Source: Bacteroidota bacterium (lineage in GTDB: Bacteria; Bacteroidota; Bacteroidia; Bacteroidales; UBA10428). Taken from it: a stretch of 64,000 nucleotides of DNA. The notes beneath the pieces are model-generated. The model was given only the letters and a program-made list of their open reading frames with translations. It was not told where the DNA came from and searched no databases. The position numbers and the translations under genes were made by a program. Shown piece by piece: positions 25,568 to 34,290 of this stretch. Each line of letters starts with the position of its first letter. Positions within the stretch are counted from its first letter, which is position 1. The DNA lies in assembly GCA_016699695.1 (NCBI GenBank), contig CP065006.1, positions 1,488,001 to 1,552,000 on the forward strand. Direction: 5' to 3'.

Positions 25568-26629
25568 ATGCAGCAAATCTATGAAAAATACATACGCCGG
25601 TGCATCGATCTGGCATTAAATGGCAAAGGAAATACCCGCACCAACCCCATGGTAGGTTGTGTAATCGTATACGACGACAGGATTATTGGCGAGGGCTATC
25701 ATGAGTATTTTGGGGGTCCCCATGCAGAGGTAAACGCCATACGTGCTGTGAAAGACCCGTCGCTGCTGACTAGATGCACCTTGTATGTTAGCCTGGAACC
25801 TTGTTCGCATACCGGTAAAACACCTCCCTGCTCCGACCTTATAATCGAAAAAAAAATACCCCGTGTGGTCATAGGTTCCGGCGATCCGAATTCGCTGGTG
25901 GCCGGAAGAGGCATTCAGAAACTCCGAAATGCAGGCATCGAAGTGATAGAAGGTGTGCTCCACGAAGAATGTAAGGCTATCAACCACGAGTTTTTTACTT
26001 TTCACAGTAAAAAAAGACCCTACATTATACTGAAGTGGGCCCAATCGGCCGATGGCTTTATGGACGTGATTCGGCCAGCCGGCTCTCCGGTGGGCCCTTA
26101 CTGGATTTCGAACAGCCTATCGCAGCGTATGGTGCACAAATGGCGCACTGAAGTGGATGCTATCTTAGTTGGCACCAATACGGTAATCGCCGATAACCCC
26201 TCACTTACGGCCCGTTTGTGGCCAGGCCAATCGCCCCTGCGGGTTGTTCCTGACCGTTTTGGTCGGCTCGACACTTCTTACAAGGTTTTCTCTGCTGAAA
26301 CCCCTACCCTTGTGTTTACAGAAGAGCAAAAGCCCGATACAGCTTCGGTGCATTACGAGCAAATCAATTTTGGGGAACATGCTCTGGAACAAATGCTCCA
26401 GTACCTCTGGGGCATTGAAGTTCAATCGCTACTGGTTGAAGGGGGCAGTAAACTTCTGAAGTCGTTTATCGACCAAAACCTTTGGGACGAAGCCAGGGTA
26501 TTCACTGGTTCCAGGGCTTTTCATGATGGCTTACCTGCTCCGGTACTACAGCAAGAATGCATAGAAGATATACAAATACTCAACGATCAGTTGACAATTT
26601 TCAAACCCATCGCTACTCAGGCAATTTAA
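25568..26629 (+). CDS. ribD: Bifunctional riboflavin deaminase/reductase RibD
   Basis: 353 residues. The N-terminal zinc deaminase domain shows the HAEVNAI histidine/glutamate pair (about 50-56) and two zinc cysteines in LEPCSHTGKTPPC (about 76-88). The C-terminal reductase domain starts near 150 (YIILKWAQSADGF) with VEGGSKLL near 300. The enzyme performs the second and third steps of riboflavin synthesis. Other rib genes are not in the window. It is divergent from prmC and 58 bases upstream of the TPR gene. Confidence 0.93.
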   Translation: MQQIYEKYIRRCIDLALNGKGNTRTNPMVGCVIVYDDRIIGEGYHEYFGGPHAEVNAIRAVKDPSLLTRCTLYVSLEPCSHTGKTPPCSDLIIEKKIPRVVIGSGDPNSLVAGRGIQKLRNAGIEVIEGVLHEECKAINHEFFTFHSKKRPYIILKWAQSADGFMDVIRPAGSPVGPYWISNSLSQRMVHKWRTEVDAILVGTNTVIADNPSLTARLWPGQSPLRVVPDRFGRLDTSYKVFSAETPTLVFTEEQKPDTASVHYEQINFGEHALEQMLQYLWGIEVQSLLVEGGSKLLKSFIDQNLWDEARVFTGSRAFHDGLPAPVLQQECIEDIQILNDQLTIFKPIATQAI

Positions 26630-26687
26630 TTCGACCGGTGTGCTATGTTTTTTTTGTAAATTGCCTCCCACTAAATATTGAATTGCC

Positions 26688-29036
26688 TTGTTGCTTCGCC
26701 CTTTTATATTCTTTTTGCTTTTAGTTTTTTCCGCAGGTAAGGTTTCGGCACAAAATGCCCGGCAATATCTTAAGGCTGGCGATTTACTTTTAGAAAGCGG
26801 AATGCCGGATGCAGCCCTTGAAGAGTATTACAAGGCTTATTCCATCGATTCTACCGATGGTAAATTGCATGCTGCCATTGGTCTGGCCCACCTGGCCAAA
26901 ACCGACAGCCTGAATGCAGCCGAAAACTTCTGCAGGGCTGCAATGCTGGATTACGATGCAGCGGCCAATTACACATTGGCTTCGGAACTTTTTTTACAGC
27001 TGAAGGAATATACCAATGCCCGTAGTTGCGCAGATAAAGGTTTAAAGATCAAACCCCGGGACGAGGAGCTCCTTCTGATAAAAACACGCATACTTTTAAA
27101 ACAGGAAGATTACAATCAAGCCTATACCGTTGCTGAGGCTGCGCTGGCTATCACTGAAACCGCCCGCACTTTGTATTACTTTGGCTTAGCAGCCTTCCAT
27201 GCCGGAGATACACTTGCTGCCGAAAAGGCTCTCGAAAAAGCAATTATTCGCGACAGCCGGTTTGAAGATGCCTACCTGGCACTTGCAGAAATACAATATA
27301 CCCTTGGCCTCTACCAATATACCATCGACAATTGCTCAGTAGTTATAATTAGTCTAAATGCTGAAAATGCCAAAGCACTTGCTCTTAGAAGCAATGCCTA
27401 CCTGCGACAAAACGATACTATCAAAGCTCTTACCGACTTAAACAAAGCACTAATAGTTGGAGGAGATAATTATTCCCTTTACATGCTTCGTGCAGGTATT
27501 CATGAGGCTTTAATGGATACTACCCAAGCTATTGCTGATTATACCCAAGCCCTGACGCAAATCGATACCTCTATGGACGCCCTTACAAAAAGAGCAGCTC
27601 TGTATGCATTGCTTGGCGAAAAGGAAAATGCACTGAAAGATTACCGTCGCATATTGCTGCTGATAGGTACCGATGAATCACATGCAAATTTGGCCGGAAA
27701 AATCCAACAAAGCATCTTCGACCTTAGCAGGGAGGAAAATGAGCCTGTGCTTACCCTGCTTTCGCCCGAATTAAACGAACAAGCAGAAATAAGGGTAGAA
27801 GAAGGCCAAAAGCAGCTGACTGTCTCAGGAACTATCAGTGATGTGTCGGGGGTAAAAATATTGCGGCTCAATAACCTTAACCTAAGCTTTTTACCTTCTG
27901 GTGTAGGCGAATACCGTTTCGATACCCTCCTTGCGCTTGAATCGGTCGATTTTATTTCTTTTACCATTGCCGATATTTATGACAACCTCAGCACAGAGAC
28001 TTATCCTATTATAAAAACAGAAAAAGAAAAACCACGTTTTGAGCTTCAAAACCCCATTATTGGCGAAGAAACTCAAATTTTGCTTCATCCAGACGACAAT
28101 AGTCTTTACTTCGAAGGCAGGATATTGGATAAAAGTCCGATTGTTTCCATAAAAATTGATGACATCGATGCCAACTTTATCCGGGAGGACTATAATCCCC
28201 GGTTTACTGCCATTGTCGATGTCAGGAACAGTGCATCTATTAGCATTTCTGCCACCGATATGTATGGCAATCAATCGTTGCGCGACTTTGCGCTCCTGCG
28301 CCCATCGAAACTGAGGTCTGATGAAAGTCCCATGGGCAAAACCTGGCTGGTGGTGCTAGAGAACAACAATTACACACACCACAATAACAGCAGTTTACCA
28401 GGGGAAGAAATAAAAAACCTTTTGGAGACTTTTAGTAAATACGAATTTGCCGGACTTATTCACAAAACCAACATGAGCTTACGCGATATGGAATGGTTTT
28501 TTTCGATTGAATTACGTGACCTGGTGCGAAACAACAAAGTAAAATCCTTGCTTATCTGGTATTCCGGATTAGGTGATGTGCAGGAAGAAATTGCCTGCTG
28601 GTTGCCTGTCGACAGTCGCATCAAGGATGCTTCGGGTTCATATAAAATCAATGCATTAAGGGCTTCATTGGCAAGCTATTCGTCGCTCGAACACCTTTTA
28701 GTAATAAGCAGTGCAGGATTGCTTAAAACTTCGGAAAGCCTAATCCCCTACAGCCTCGAAAACTGCAACAATACTGTACTCATCTCAAAAAAATCGGCCC
28801 AGATGTTTGGTGCTACTTTTTTAGATACCGGACAAAACCATGCAGTGTTTCTTTCTGCTTTTACCGATGCCTTGCAAGCGAACCCTGCCTCGTGTATTCC
28901 TTTAGATGCTCTTTACGAAAGAATATCACTACGCATGGAACAGGAAGGATTGGAAAAGCCCGTTTTGGTTCCTTTCGGAAATCTGGATCACGAGGATGGC
29001 ACTTTTTTCTTCGTGCGAAAAAATATTCAGGAATGA
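26688..29036 (+). CDS. TPR protein with a degenerate caspase-like domain
   Basis: 782 residues. A signal peptide (about 1-21) is followed by 9 or more TPR-like helical pairs (22-350), two beta-sandwich segments (about 355-540; EARYDNLSTE-like and IVSIKIDDID), and a C-terminal caspase/C14-like domain (about 550-775). Where an active member would have a His in YSGHG, this protein has YSGLG (Leu628). Where the catalytic Cys would follow a Asp-Ala pair it has LLVISSAG (Ser674 in the position of the cysteine). It is therefore probably a non-catalytic pseudo-enzyme. Start is a TTG at 26688, the first after an in-frame stop at 26679. Export to the periplasm or outer membrane is likely. Confidence 0.7.
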   Translation: MLLRPFIFFLLLVFSAGKVSAQNARQYLKAGDLLLESGMPDAALEEYYKAYSIDSTDGKLHAAIGLAHLAKTDSLNAAENFCRAAMLDYDAAANYTLASELFLQLKEYTNARSCADKGLKIKPRDEELLLIKTRILLKQEDYNQAYTVAEAALAITETARTLYYFGLAAFHAGDTLAAEKALEKAIIRDSRFEDAYLALAEIQYTLGLYQYTIDNCSVVIISLNAENAKALALRSNAYLRQNDTIKALTDLNKALIVGGDNYSLYMLRAGIHEALMDTTQAIADYTQALTQIDTSMDALTKRAALYALLGEKENALKDYRRILLLIGTDESHANLAGKIQQSIFDLSREENEPVLTLLSPELNEQAEIRVEEGQKQLTVSGTISDVSGVKILRLNNLNLSFLPSGVGEYRFDTLLALESVDFISFTIADIYDNLSTETYPIIKTEKEKPRFELQNPIIGEETQILLHPDDNSLYFEGRILDKSPIVSIKIDDIDANFIREDYNPRFTAIVDVRNSASISISATDMYGNQSLRDFALLRPSKLRSDESPMGKTWLVVLENNNYTHHNNSSLPGEEIKNLLETFSKYEFAGLIHKTNMSLRDMEWFFSIELRDLVRNNKVKSLLIWYSGLGDVQEEIACWLPVDSRIKDASGSYKINALRASLASYSSLEHLLVISSAGLLKTSESLIPYSLENCNNTVLISKKSAQMFGATFLDTGQNHAVFLSAFTDALQANPASCIPLDALYERISLRMEQEGLEKPVLVPFGNLDHEDGTFFFVRKNIQE

Positions 29037-29038
29037 AG

Positions 29039-29130
29039 CTCCCCGCAGCAAGCTGACGGGGTATCTGCAAAGGATTTTATTTTATTCGCCTCAAGAGGCG
29101 GGGTATTTACCCACGCACCCGCTTTCAGTC
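29039..29130. repeat. Paired hairpin repeat after the TPR gene
   Basis: Two GC-rich hairpins follow the stop: CCCCG...CGGGG (29041-29061, loop CAGCAAGCTGA) and CGCCTC-AAGA-GGCG (29088-29102), separated by a T/A-rich spacer. The arrangement is typical of dispersed intergenic palindromic repeats; the first can also serve as a terminator for the TPR gene. Confidence 0.5.
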
Positions 29131-29171
29131 CTGATGTAAATCGGGATTCGACTATAAAATTTGGTAATGGT

Positions 29172-29187
29172 GCCAAAAATAGTTGGT
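29172..29187. repeat. Left terminal inverted repeat of the IS
   Basis: GCCAAAAATAGTTGGT, 16 of 16 bases complementary to the right end. Confidence 0.85.
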
Positions 29188-29205
29188 GATTATTTGTTTT
29201 AAATT

Positions 29206-29280
29206 TTGTAAAATACAAGAGTAAATCTAAAGAGGACTTAGGCTCTGCTGGAGAGCAACCTGATAGCAATAAGATTTACC
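29206..29280 (+). other. Compact foldable segment inside the IS
   Basis: TTGTA-AAA-TACAA (29206-29218), then a closing stem GTAAATCT (29221-29228) with AGATTTAC (29272-29279) enclosing AGG-CTCT...AGAG-CAA-CCT. It could be an RNA element of about 100 bases ending at the terminator at 29291-29318. I do not match it to a known riboswitch or RNA family. Confidence 0.35.
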
Positions 29281-29290
29281 ACGGGAATTG

Positions 29291-29318
29291 GGCCCTGACT
29301 AACAATCAGGGCCTTTTT
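29291..29318 (+). terminator. Plus-strand terminator inside the IS
   Basis: GGCCCTGA / TCAGGGCC, loop CTAACAA, tail TTTTTA. It is oriented against transcription entering the transposase gene from the left, or ends the small RNA candidate described at 29206-29280. Confidence 0.85.
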
Positions 29319-29340
29319 ATTCAATTTCTGTGATTATGGC

Positions 29341-30320
29341 TTAGAAAACTCTTTGGTTTTTATAGTATAAATACCATCTTATAAAGCTTTTACGATGTTC
29401 TTTGGATAGTCCTCGGTGTAGAGTTATGTGACTTTTAAGATGTCCAAAAAATGACTCTAATCCATTTGTGGATTTTGGAATTCTGTCATTGTCCAGATAA
29501 TGGAACATATCAGGCAAAGCCTTCTTAATAACTGTAAATGAACGCCTAACCATTTTATGAGTGTACCAATACCTTCCAGTATCAAAGTTGTAGCTTTTTT
29601 GATCTAAGAATTCCTTATGTTTTTCATGCCAGTTGTATAAGTTGACAACCCAATTCCCCCATTGCTCTTTATTCTCAATTTTATGTAACTGGTTTATAAT
29701 AGTTCTAAGTTCCATACCTGCAATACTCTTGGGGTTCATTGTAAGCCAGATACGACACATTCTTTGAACATGAATAATACACCGTTGAACGGTTACATGT
29801 TTACATACTTTACGAATCGCTTTAAGCAGTGATTTATGTCCATCGCATGTTATACTTTCTATTTGGACTCCAAGCTTTAATAGATTTTCCAGGTCTTCTT
29901 TCATTTCGTCATACCATTCCCCATCAGTTAATCGATACAACTGTGTGAATTTTATCGTGTTATCTCTGTAAAGAACCAAACAAAGATCTTTACTGAAGTA
30001 GGTTCCATCTATCAATAAATTAACCTTCTCTGATGGCTTAACTGCATATACAGGGGATTGTGAGAGATAATAAGAAAACATTCGCTTAAGCGTCCGCTCA
30101 GAGTATCCACTGGATTTGCTTATCTGTGGTATCGTTTGTCGTCCAATAACCCAATGCTGAAACCAAACTTTTTGATTTGTTTTCTTTGTAAATAGACTAG
30201 CATTAGTGAATAATATACCGCAAAATTGACATTTAAAACGTTGTTTTCCTTGCTGGGTTCCCCATTTGATTAAATTCAAACTTTGACATGCCCAACAACG
30301 CTTTTTTTTGATGTTTTCAT
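29341..30320 (-). CDS. DDE transposase of the IS256 superfamily, probable -1 frameshift near the start
   Basis: The main frame gives 312 residues from a TTG at 30279, but upstream codons in the same frame still encode KKRCWACQSL, completing a zinc ribbon (CWAC ... CQFC). No in-frame ATG exists upstream before a stop at 30336. An ATG at 30320 in the neighbouring frame reads MKTSKK, then a run of eight A, after which a -1 shift enters the transposase frame at KRCWAC. Catalytic residues are D (LLIDGTYF), D (ITCDGHKS) and E (NGLESFFGH). The VQRCIIHVQR box is typical of IS256/MULE transposases. The element could alternatively have suffered a 1-base deletion or expansion in the A run. Confidence 0.75.
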
Positions 30321-30326
30321 AAATAT

Positions 30327-30364
30327 AAAAGAGTTAACTGAAACAACTTTCAATTAACTCTTTT
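30327..30364 (-). promoter_or_regulatory. Stem-loop before the transposase start
   Basis: An 11-bp inverted repeat (AAAAGAGTTAA / TTAACTCTTTT) ending 7 bases before ATG 30320. In IS elements such a structure in transcripts started outside the element can block translation or stop transcription, limiting activation by the host. Confidence 0.55.
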
Positions 30365-30399
30365 GTATCTCAATAGTGACAAGGAATAAAAAACTTTTT

Positions 30400-30415
30400 A
30401 CCAACTATTTTTGGC
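30400..30415. repeat. Right terminal inverted repeat of the IS
   Basis: ACCAACTATTTTTGGC, the exact complement of the left end. Confidence 0.85.
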
Positions 30416-30543
30416 CTCTATATCTAAAATTTCATTTCGTGAACTCATGAAATTTAAGTCTCAAGAATAAAGCATGCCTCTGTACTATCGCCTAAGGAGA
30501 AATATGCCACAGAGCCCTAATAAGCGTTTATCAACTGAAGGTG

Positions 30544-31287
30544 CTAAACGATTTTAGCCACAAAGAATTCTCTGTTAAGTCGGGCAATGTGCGAAAGTGA
30601 AATTTCTTTGGGGCATTCAGCCTCACAAGCACCTGTGTTGGTACAGTTTCCAAAGCCCAGTTCGTCCATGGCCTTTACCATATTCTTCACCCTTTCTTTG
30701 GCCTCTACCTTGCCTTGTGGCAGGTTGGCGTATTGCGATACCTTTGCAGCCACAAAAAGCATAGCCGAAGCATTTTTGCAGGAAGCTACGCAAGCCCCGC
30801 AACCAATGCAAGCTGCGGCATCCATCGCCGTATCGGCATTTCGCTTAGGTATTGGAATAGCGTTTGCATCGGGTACTCCTCCGGTATTTACTGAGACATA
30901 GCCACCGGCCTGCATGATTTTATCGAAAGCACTGCGGTCGACTACCAGGTCGCGAATAATCGGAAATGGTTTGGCCCTCCAGGGCTCAATGACAATGGTG
31001 TCGCCATCTTTAAACTTCCGCATGTGAAGTTGGCAGGTTGTAACTGCTGTATCAGGTCCATGCGGACGGCCATTAATATAAAGTCCACACATGCCACAAA
31101 TGCCTTCGCGGCAATCGTGATCGAAACACACCGGTGTGGCAATGTTATCGTCAATAAGCTGCTGGTTTAAGATATCAAGCATTTCGAGAAAAGACGAATC
31201 GGGAGAAATACCTTTAAGTTGATACGTTTCGAACTTTCCCTTGGCAGAGGCGTTTTTTTGCCTCCATATTTTAAGTGTCAAATCCAT
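30544..31287 (-). CDS. sdhB: Succinate dehydrogenase/fumarate reductase iron-sulfur subunit
   Basis: 247 residues. The [2Fe-2S] ligands are in CREGICGMCG with a last Cys near 73; the [4Fe-4S] and [3Fe-4S] sites are CIGCGACVASCKN near 150 and CTNTGACEAECP near 205. It passes electrons between the flavoprotein and the membrane cytochrome. A longer frame would begin at TTG 31296; the ATG at 31287 is chosen. Last gene of the sdhCAB operon, 42 to 50 bases after sdhA. An IS lies just downstream, but its transposase does not enter this gene. Confidence 0.95.
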   Translation of the reverse strand: MDLTLKIWRQKNASAKGKFETYQLKGISPDSSFLEMLDILNQQLIDDNIATPVCFDHDCREGICGMCGLYINGRPHGPDTAVTTCQLHMRKFKDGDTIVIEPWRAKPFPIIRDLVVDRSAFDKIMQAGGYVSVNTGGVPDANAIPIPKRNADTAMDAAACIGCGACVASCKNASAMLFVAAKVSQYANLPQGKVEAKERVKNMVKAMDELGFGNCTNTGACEAECPKEISLSHIARLNREFFVAKIV

Positions 31288-31338
31288 TGCATTCAATTTT
31301 ATTTTTCGAATAATGAAATCCTCTTGCCGAAGCAGGCT

Positions 31339-33279
31339 TTATTTTTTATAATTCCGCTGAGCCACCTTAATAAACTCATAATTGAGTGGCTCTTTGTGAA
31401 TCTGCGGATCTTTGTCGGCTCCTTTAAACTCCCAGGCACCTACAAACATAAAATCGTTGTCGTTGCGCTTGGCTTCTCCTTCTTCGGTCTGATGCTCTTC
31501 GCGGAAATGGCCGCCGCAGGATTCTTCACGCATCAGAGCATCGCGGGCCATGAGTTCACCTATTTCGATGAAATCGGCCACCCGACCTGCTTTTTCCAAT
31601 TCCGGATTAAATTCATCCTTTTCACCAGGTATTTTTACATCTTTCCAGAACGAATCGCGCATCTGTTTAAAGTCTGAAATGGCTTGCTCCAGTCCTTGTT
31701 TGTTGCGGCCCATGCCCACCAGGTCCCAAAGTCGAAGTCCGAATTCTTTGTGGAAATAGTCCACCGACTTGTTTCCTTTGATGCTCATAAGCCTATCGAC
31801 CCGCTGGACTATTTCCTGCTCAGCAGCCACAAACTCAGGTTCGTTGGTTGTCATGCGGGGCGTTAATATATCATCGGCAAGGTAATTCTGAATGGTATAA
31901 GGCAATACGAAATAGCCGTCGGCCAGGCCTTGCATCAATGCCGAAGCACCAAGCCTGTTAGATCCGTGATCGGAAAAGTTAGCCTCGCCAATGGCGTAAA
32001 GCCCAGGTATGGTAGTCATTAGTTCGTAATCGACCCAGGTGCCACCCATGGTATAGTGAATAGCAGGGTAAATCATCATGGGAGTTTCGTAGGGATTCTC
32101 GTCAACTATTTTTTCGTACATCTGAAAGAGGTTGCCATAGCGTTCTTCCACTACGTCCTTTCCCAAACGCTTGATGGAGTCGGAAAAGTCGAGGTAAACG
32201 GCCAGTCCGCTGCCTACGCCGTAACCGGCATCGCAGCGTTCTTTGGCTGCCCGTGAGGCTACATCGCGTGGTACCAAGTTACCAAAGGCAGGGTAACGGC
32301 GTTCGAGGTAATAATCGCGGTCGGTTTCGGCTATTTCGGTAGGTTTCAGCTTGCCACTGCGTATGGCTTCAGCATCTTCTTTTTTCTTGGGCACCCAAAT
32401 GCGGCCATCGTTCCGAAGGCTCTCGCTCATGAGGGTGAGTTTCGACTGAAAAGTACCATGCACAGGTATGCAGGTAGGGTGTATCTGCACAAAAGCAGGG
32501 TTGGCAAAATAGGCTCCCTTTTTATATACCTGCCAGGCGGCACTGCCATTCGATCCCATGGCATTGGTCGATAGGAAAAAGGCGTTTCCATATCCACCAG
32601 ATGCAATAACCACAGCGTGCGCAAAATGCCGTTTTATTTTACCGCTAACCAGGTCGCGCGAGATAATTCCGCGGGCTTTACCATCAACCATAACCAGGTT
32701 AAGCATTTCGTGGCGGGTAAACAACTCGATTCCTCCCAGGTGCACCTGGCGCATCATGGCGCTGTAGGCACCGAGCAGCAATTGTTGCCCTGTCTGGCCT
32801 CGGGCATAGAAGGTACGCGATACCTGTGCGCCTCCGAACGACCGGTTGTCGAGCAATCCGCCATATTCGCGGGCAAAGGGTACACCCTGAGCCACACACT
32901 GGTCGATAATAGAGTTACTTACCTCGGCAAGACGGTATACGTTGGCTTCGCGCGAACGGTAGTCGCCTCCCTTAATGGTATCGTAGAAAAGACGGTAGAC
33001 ACTGTCTCCATCATTCTGGTAGTTCTTGGCTGCGTTGATACCCCCTTGTGCTGCAATACTGTGCGCACGGCGGGGACTGTCCTGGTAACAAAAGGCTTTT
33101 ACCTTAAAACCCATTTCTGAGAGGCTGGCGGCTGCCGAGGCACCGGCAAGCCCTGTGCCTACTACAATAATATCGAGCTTACGTTTGTTCGATGGGTTCA
33201 CCAGACGTTGAGTGGCTTTGTAGTTTTTCCACTTATCGGCCAGGGGGCCTTCGGGTATCTTAGAGTTCAAAGTTGTCAT
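31339..33279 (-). CDS. sdhA: Succinate dehydrogenase/fumarate reductase flavoprotein subunit
   Basis: 646 residues. FAD-binding motif VVGTGLAGASAAASLSEMG (about 35-53), the covalent-FAD histidine in RAHSIAAQGG, and active-site motifs HPTCIP and RLGASALMQGLADG (near 445). The size and the C-terminal EESCGGHFREEHQT segment fit the Bacteroidota/Wolinella-type (B-type) enzyme, which may run in either direction. It lies between sdhC (17-base gap upstream) and sdhB. Confidence 0.96.
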   Translation of the reverse strand: MTTLNSKIPEGPLADKWKNYKATQRLVNPSNKRKLDIIVVGTGLAGASAAASLSEMGFKVKAFCYQDSPRRAHSIAAQGGINAAKNYQNDGDSVYRLFYDTIKGGDYRSREANVYRLAEVSNSIIDQCVAQGVPFAREYGGLLDNRSFGGAQVSRTFYARGQTGQQLLLGAYSAMMRQVHLGGIELFTRHEMLNLVMVDGKARGIISRDLVSGKIKRHFAHAVVIASGGYGNAFFLSTNAMGSNGSAAWQVYKKGAYFANPAFVQIHPTCIPVHGTFQSKLTLMSESLRNDGRIWVPKKKEDAEAIRSGKLKPTEIAETDRDYYLERRYPAFGNLVPRDVASRAAKERCDAGYGVGSGLAVYLDFSDSIKRLGKDVVEERYGNLFQMYEKIVDENPYETPMMIYPAIHYTMGGTWVDYELMTTIPGLYAIGEANFSDHGSNRLGASALMQGLADGYFVLPYTIQNYLADDILTPRMTTNEPEFVAAEQEIVQRVDRLMSIKGNKSVDYFHKEFGLRLWDLVGMGRNKQGLEQAISDFKQMRDSFWKDVKIPGEKDEFNPELEKAGRVADFIEIGELMARDALMREESCGGHFREEHQTEEGEAKRNDNDFMFVGAWEFKGADKDPQIHKEPLNYEFIKVAQRNYKK

Positions 33280-33296
33280 ATCACAAAAAATTAAGC

Positions 33297-33968
33297 TTAC
33301 TTAAAAAAATAAATTACCACCGGAATAGCCATAAAACCCAATGTTACAACCAGTGTATACAAAAGACCAAGGCCTTTTATGATAGGGGTATATACCGGAT
33401 GGTTAAGCCCCAGGGTTTGAAAAGCCGATTGAAAACCGTGGTGAAGGTGAAATCCCAAACCAAGCAAAGCCACAAGGTAGAATACTACAGCACCCAACAT
33501 TTTAAAGCGGGTAAAGACGAGCGTACCCAGATCGTGGTAGCTTTTACCGTCGTAAACTACTTCGCCCACATCGCCAATGAATTTTGCCTTGATGTAAAAA
33601 TCGAACAAGTGTAAAATCAGGAAAATGGTGATGACAAGGGCTGTATGAAACATGTATTTGGAAAAAAACGAAAGCTGCGAGTTATTGGCAACCTTATAAC
33701 CTACCGGACGAGAAAGCATGTTCTGAATACTTAACACTGCCCCATATACCATATGCAGGATAAAACCGCCAAACAAGGCAAATTCCATTATTTTAATGAC
33801 TTTGTTGGTGCCCATAAAATGGGCTGCTTTGTTAAAAGGCTCAAAGCTGTCCTGTGTAATGATCAGCAGGTTAATGCCCAGGTGAACAAGCAGAAACGAG
33901 ATGAGAAACAGGCCCATCAGCGACATAAGCAGCTTCTTGCCAATTGAAGAATAAAAAATGTTGCTCAT
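33297..33968 (-). CDS. sdhC: Succinate dehydrogenase/fumarate reductase cytochrome b subunit
   Basis: 223 residues with five membrane helices (around 13-35, 65-85, 105-125, 150-170, 190-215), carrying heme-ligand histidines in FLLVHLGINL, MVYGAVLSI region HMVYG, HLFDF and GFHLHHG. A single large cytochrome b with no separate SdhD is the B-type arrangement (menaquinone as electron carrier). The frame extends further upstream to 34037, but the ATG at 33968 gives the canonical MSNIFYSSIGKKLLMSLMG start. Confidence 0.93.
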   Translation of the reverse strand: MSNIFYSSIGKKLLMSLMGLFLISFLLVHLGINLLIITQDSFEPFNKAAHFMGTNKVIKIMEFALFGGFILHMVYGAVLSIQNMLSRPVGYKVANNSQLSFFSKYMFHTALVITIFLILHLFDFYIKAKFIGDVGEVVYDGKSYHDLGTLVFTRFKMLGAVVFYLVALLGLGFHLHHGFQSAFQTLGLNHPVYTPIIKGLGLLYTLVVTLGFMAIPVVIYFFK

Positions 33969-34290
33969 TAGATAAGAATGTTTAAATAGATAGTTAAAAC
34001 CAAGCTTAAAAGTACCCCGAATTGGCACATTTTGCAACAGCTTGCAGGGCCAATAAAAGTATTTATATTTATTTTAAATTACAACCGCCAGTTATCAGGC
34101 TTTTTCATGAAAAATAAATACTTCAGCCTGACTTTTAAAAGACGGACTAACTGTGGAAGATGTTAACTAGAAGGTGCAAGCTACAATCTTGCGTTATCTG
34201 AATTTTTTTTCATTATGAGAAGAACAAGGCGTAAAAAAACTATATACCCACGTTGGCACATGAGTAGGGTTCAGCTGTTAGTCTGATAGT
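33969..34290. other. Intergenic region upstream of sdhC
   Basis: No gene seen. It holds the sdh promoter (TTG at 34082-34084, 20-base spacer, TACTTTTA with minus-strand sequence at 34054-34061, a partial match to TAnnTTTG). A weak inverted repeat TCAGGCT / AGCCTGA lies near 34095-34130. Confidence 0.4.

Larger units (their letters stand above)
29172..30415 (-). mobile_element. IS256-superfamily insertion sequence
   Basis: Bounded by perfect 16-bp inverted repeats, GCCAAAAATAGTTGGT at 29172-29187 and its complement at 30400-30415, total 1244 bp. It carries one DDE transposase gene on the minus strand, a 154-base noncoding segment at the left end, and stem-loops on both sides of the gene. No target-site duplication is visible in the immediate flanks, so a rearrangement or older decay is possible, or true ends may differ by a few bases. 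Confidence 0.82.

Noticed and set aside
29221..29318. SAM-type or TPP riboswitch in the IS
   Set aside because: Fragments such as GCAACC and ACCTGAT caught the eye, but the required conserved blocks and their order are missing.
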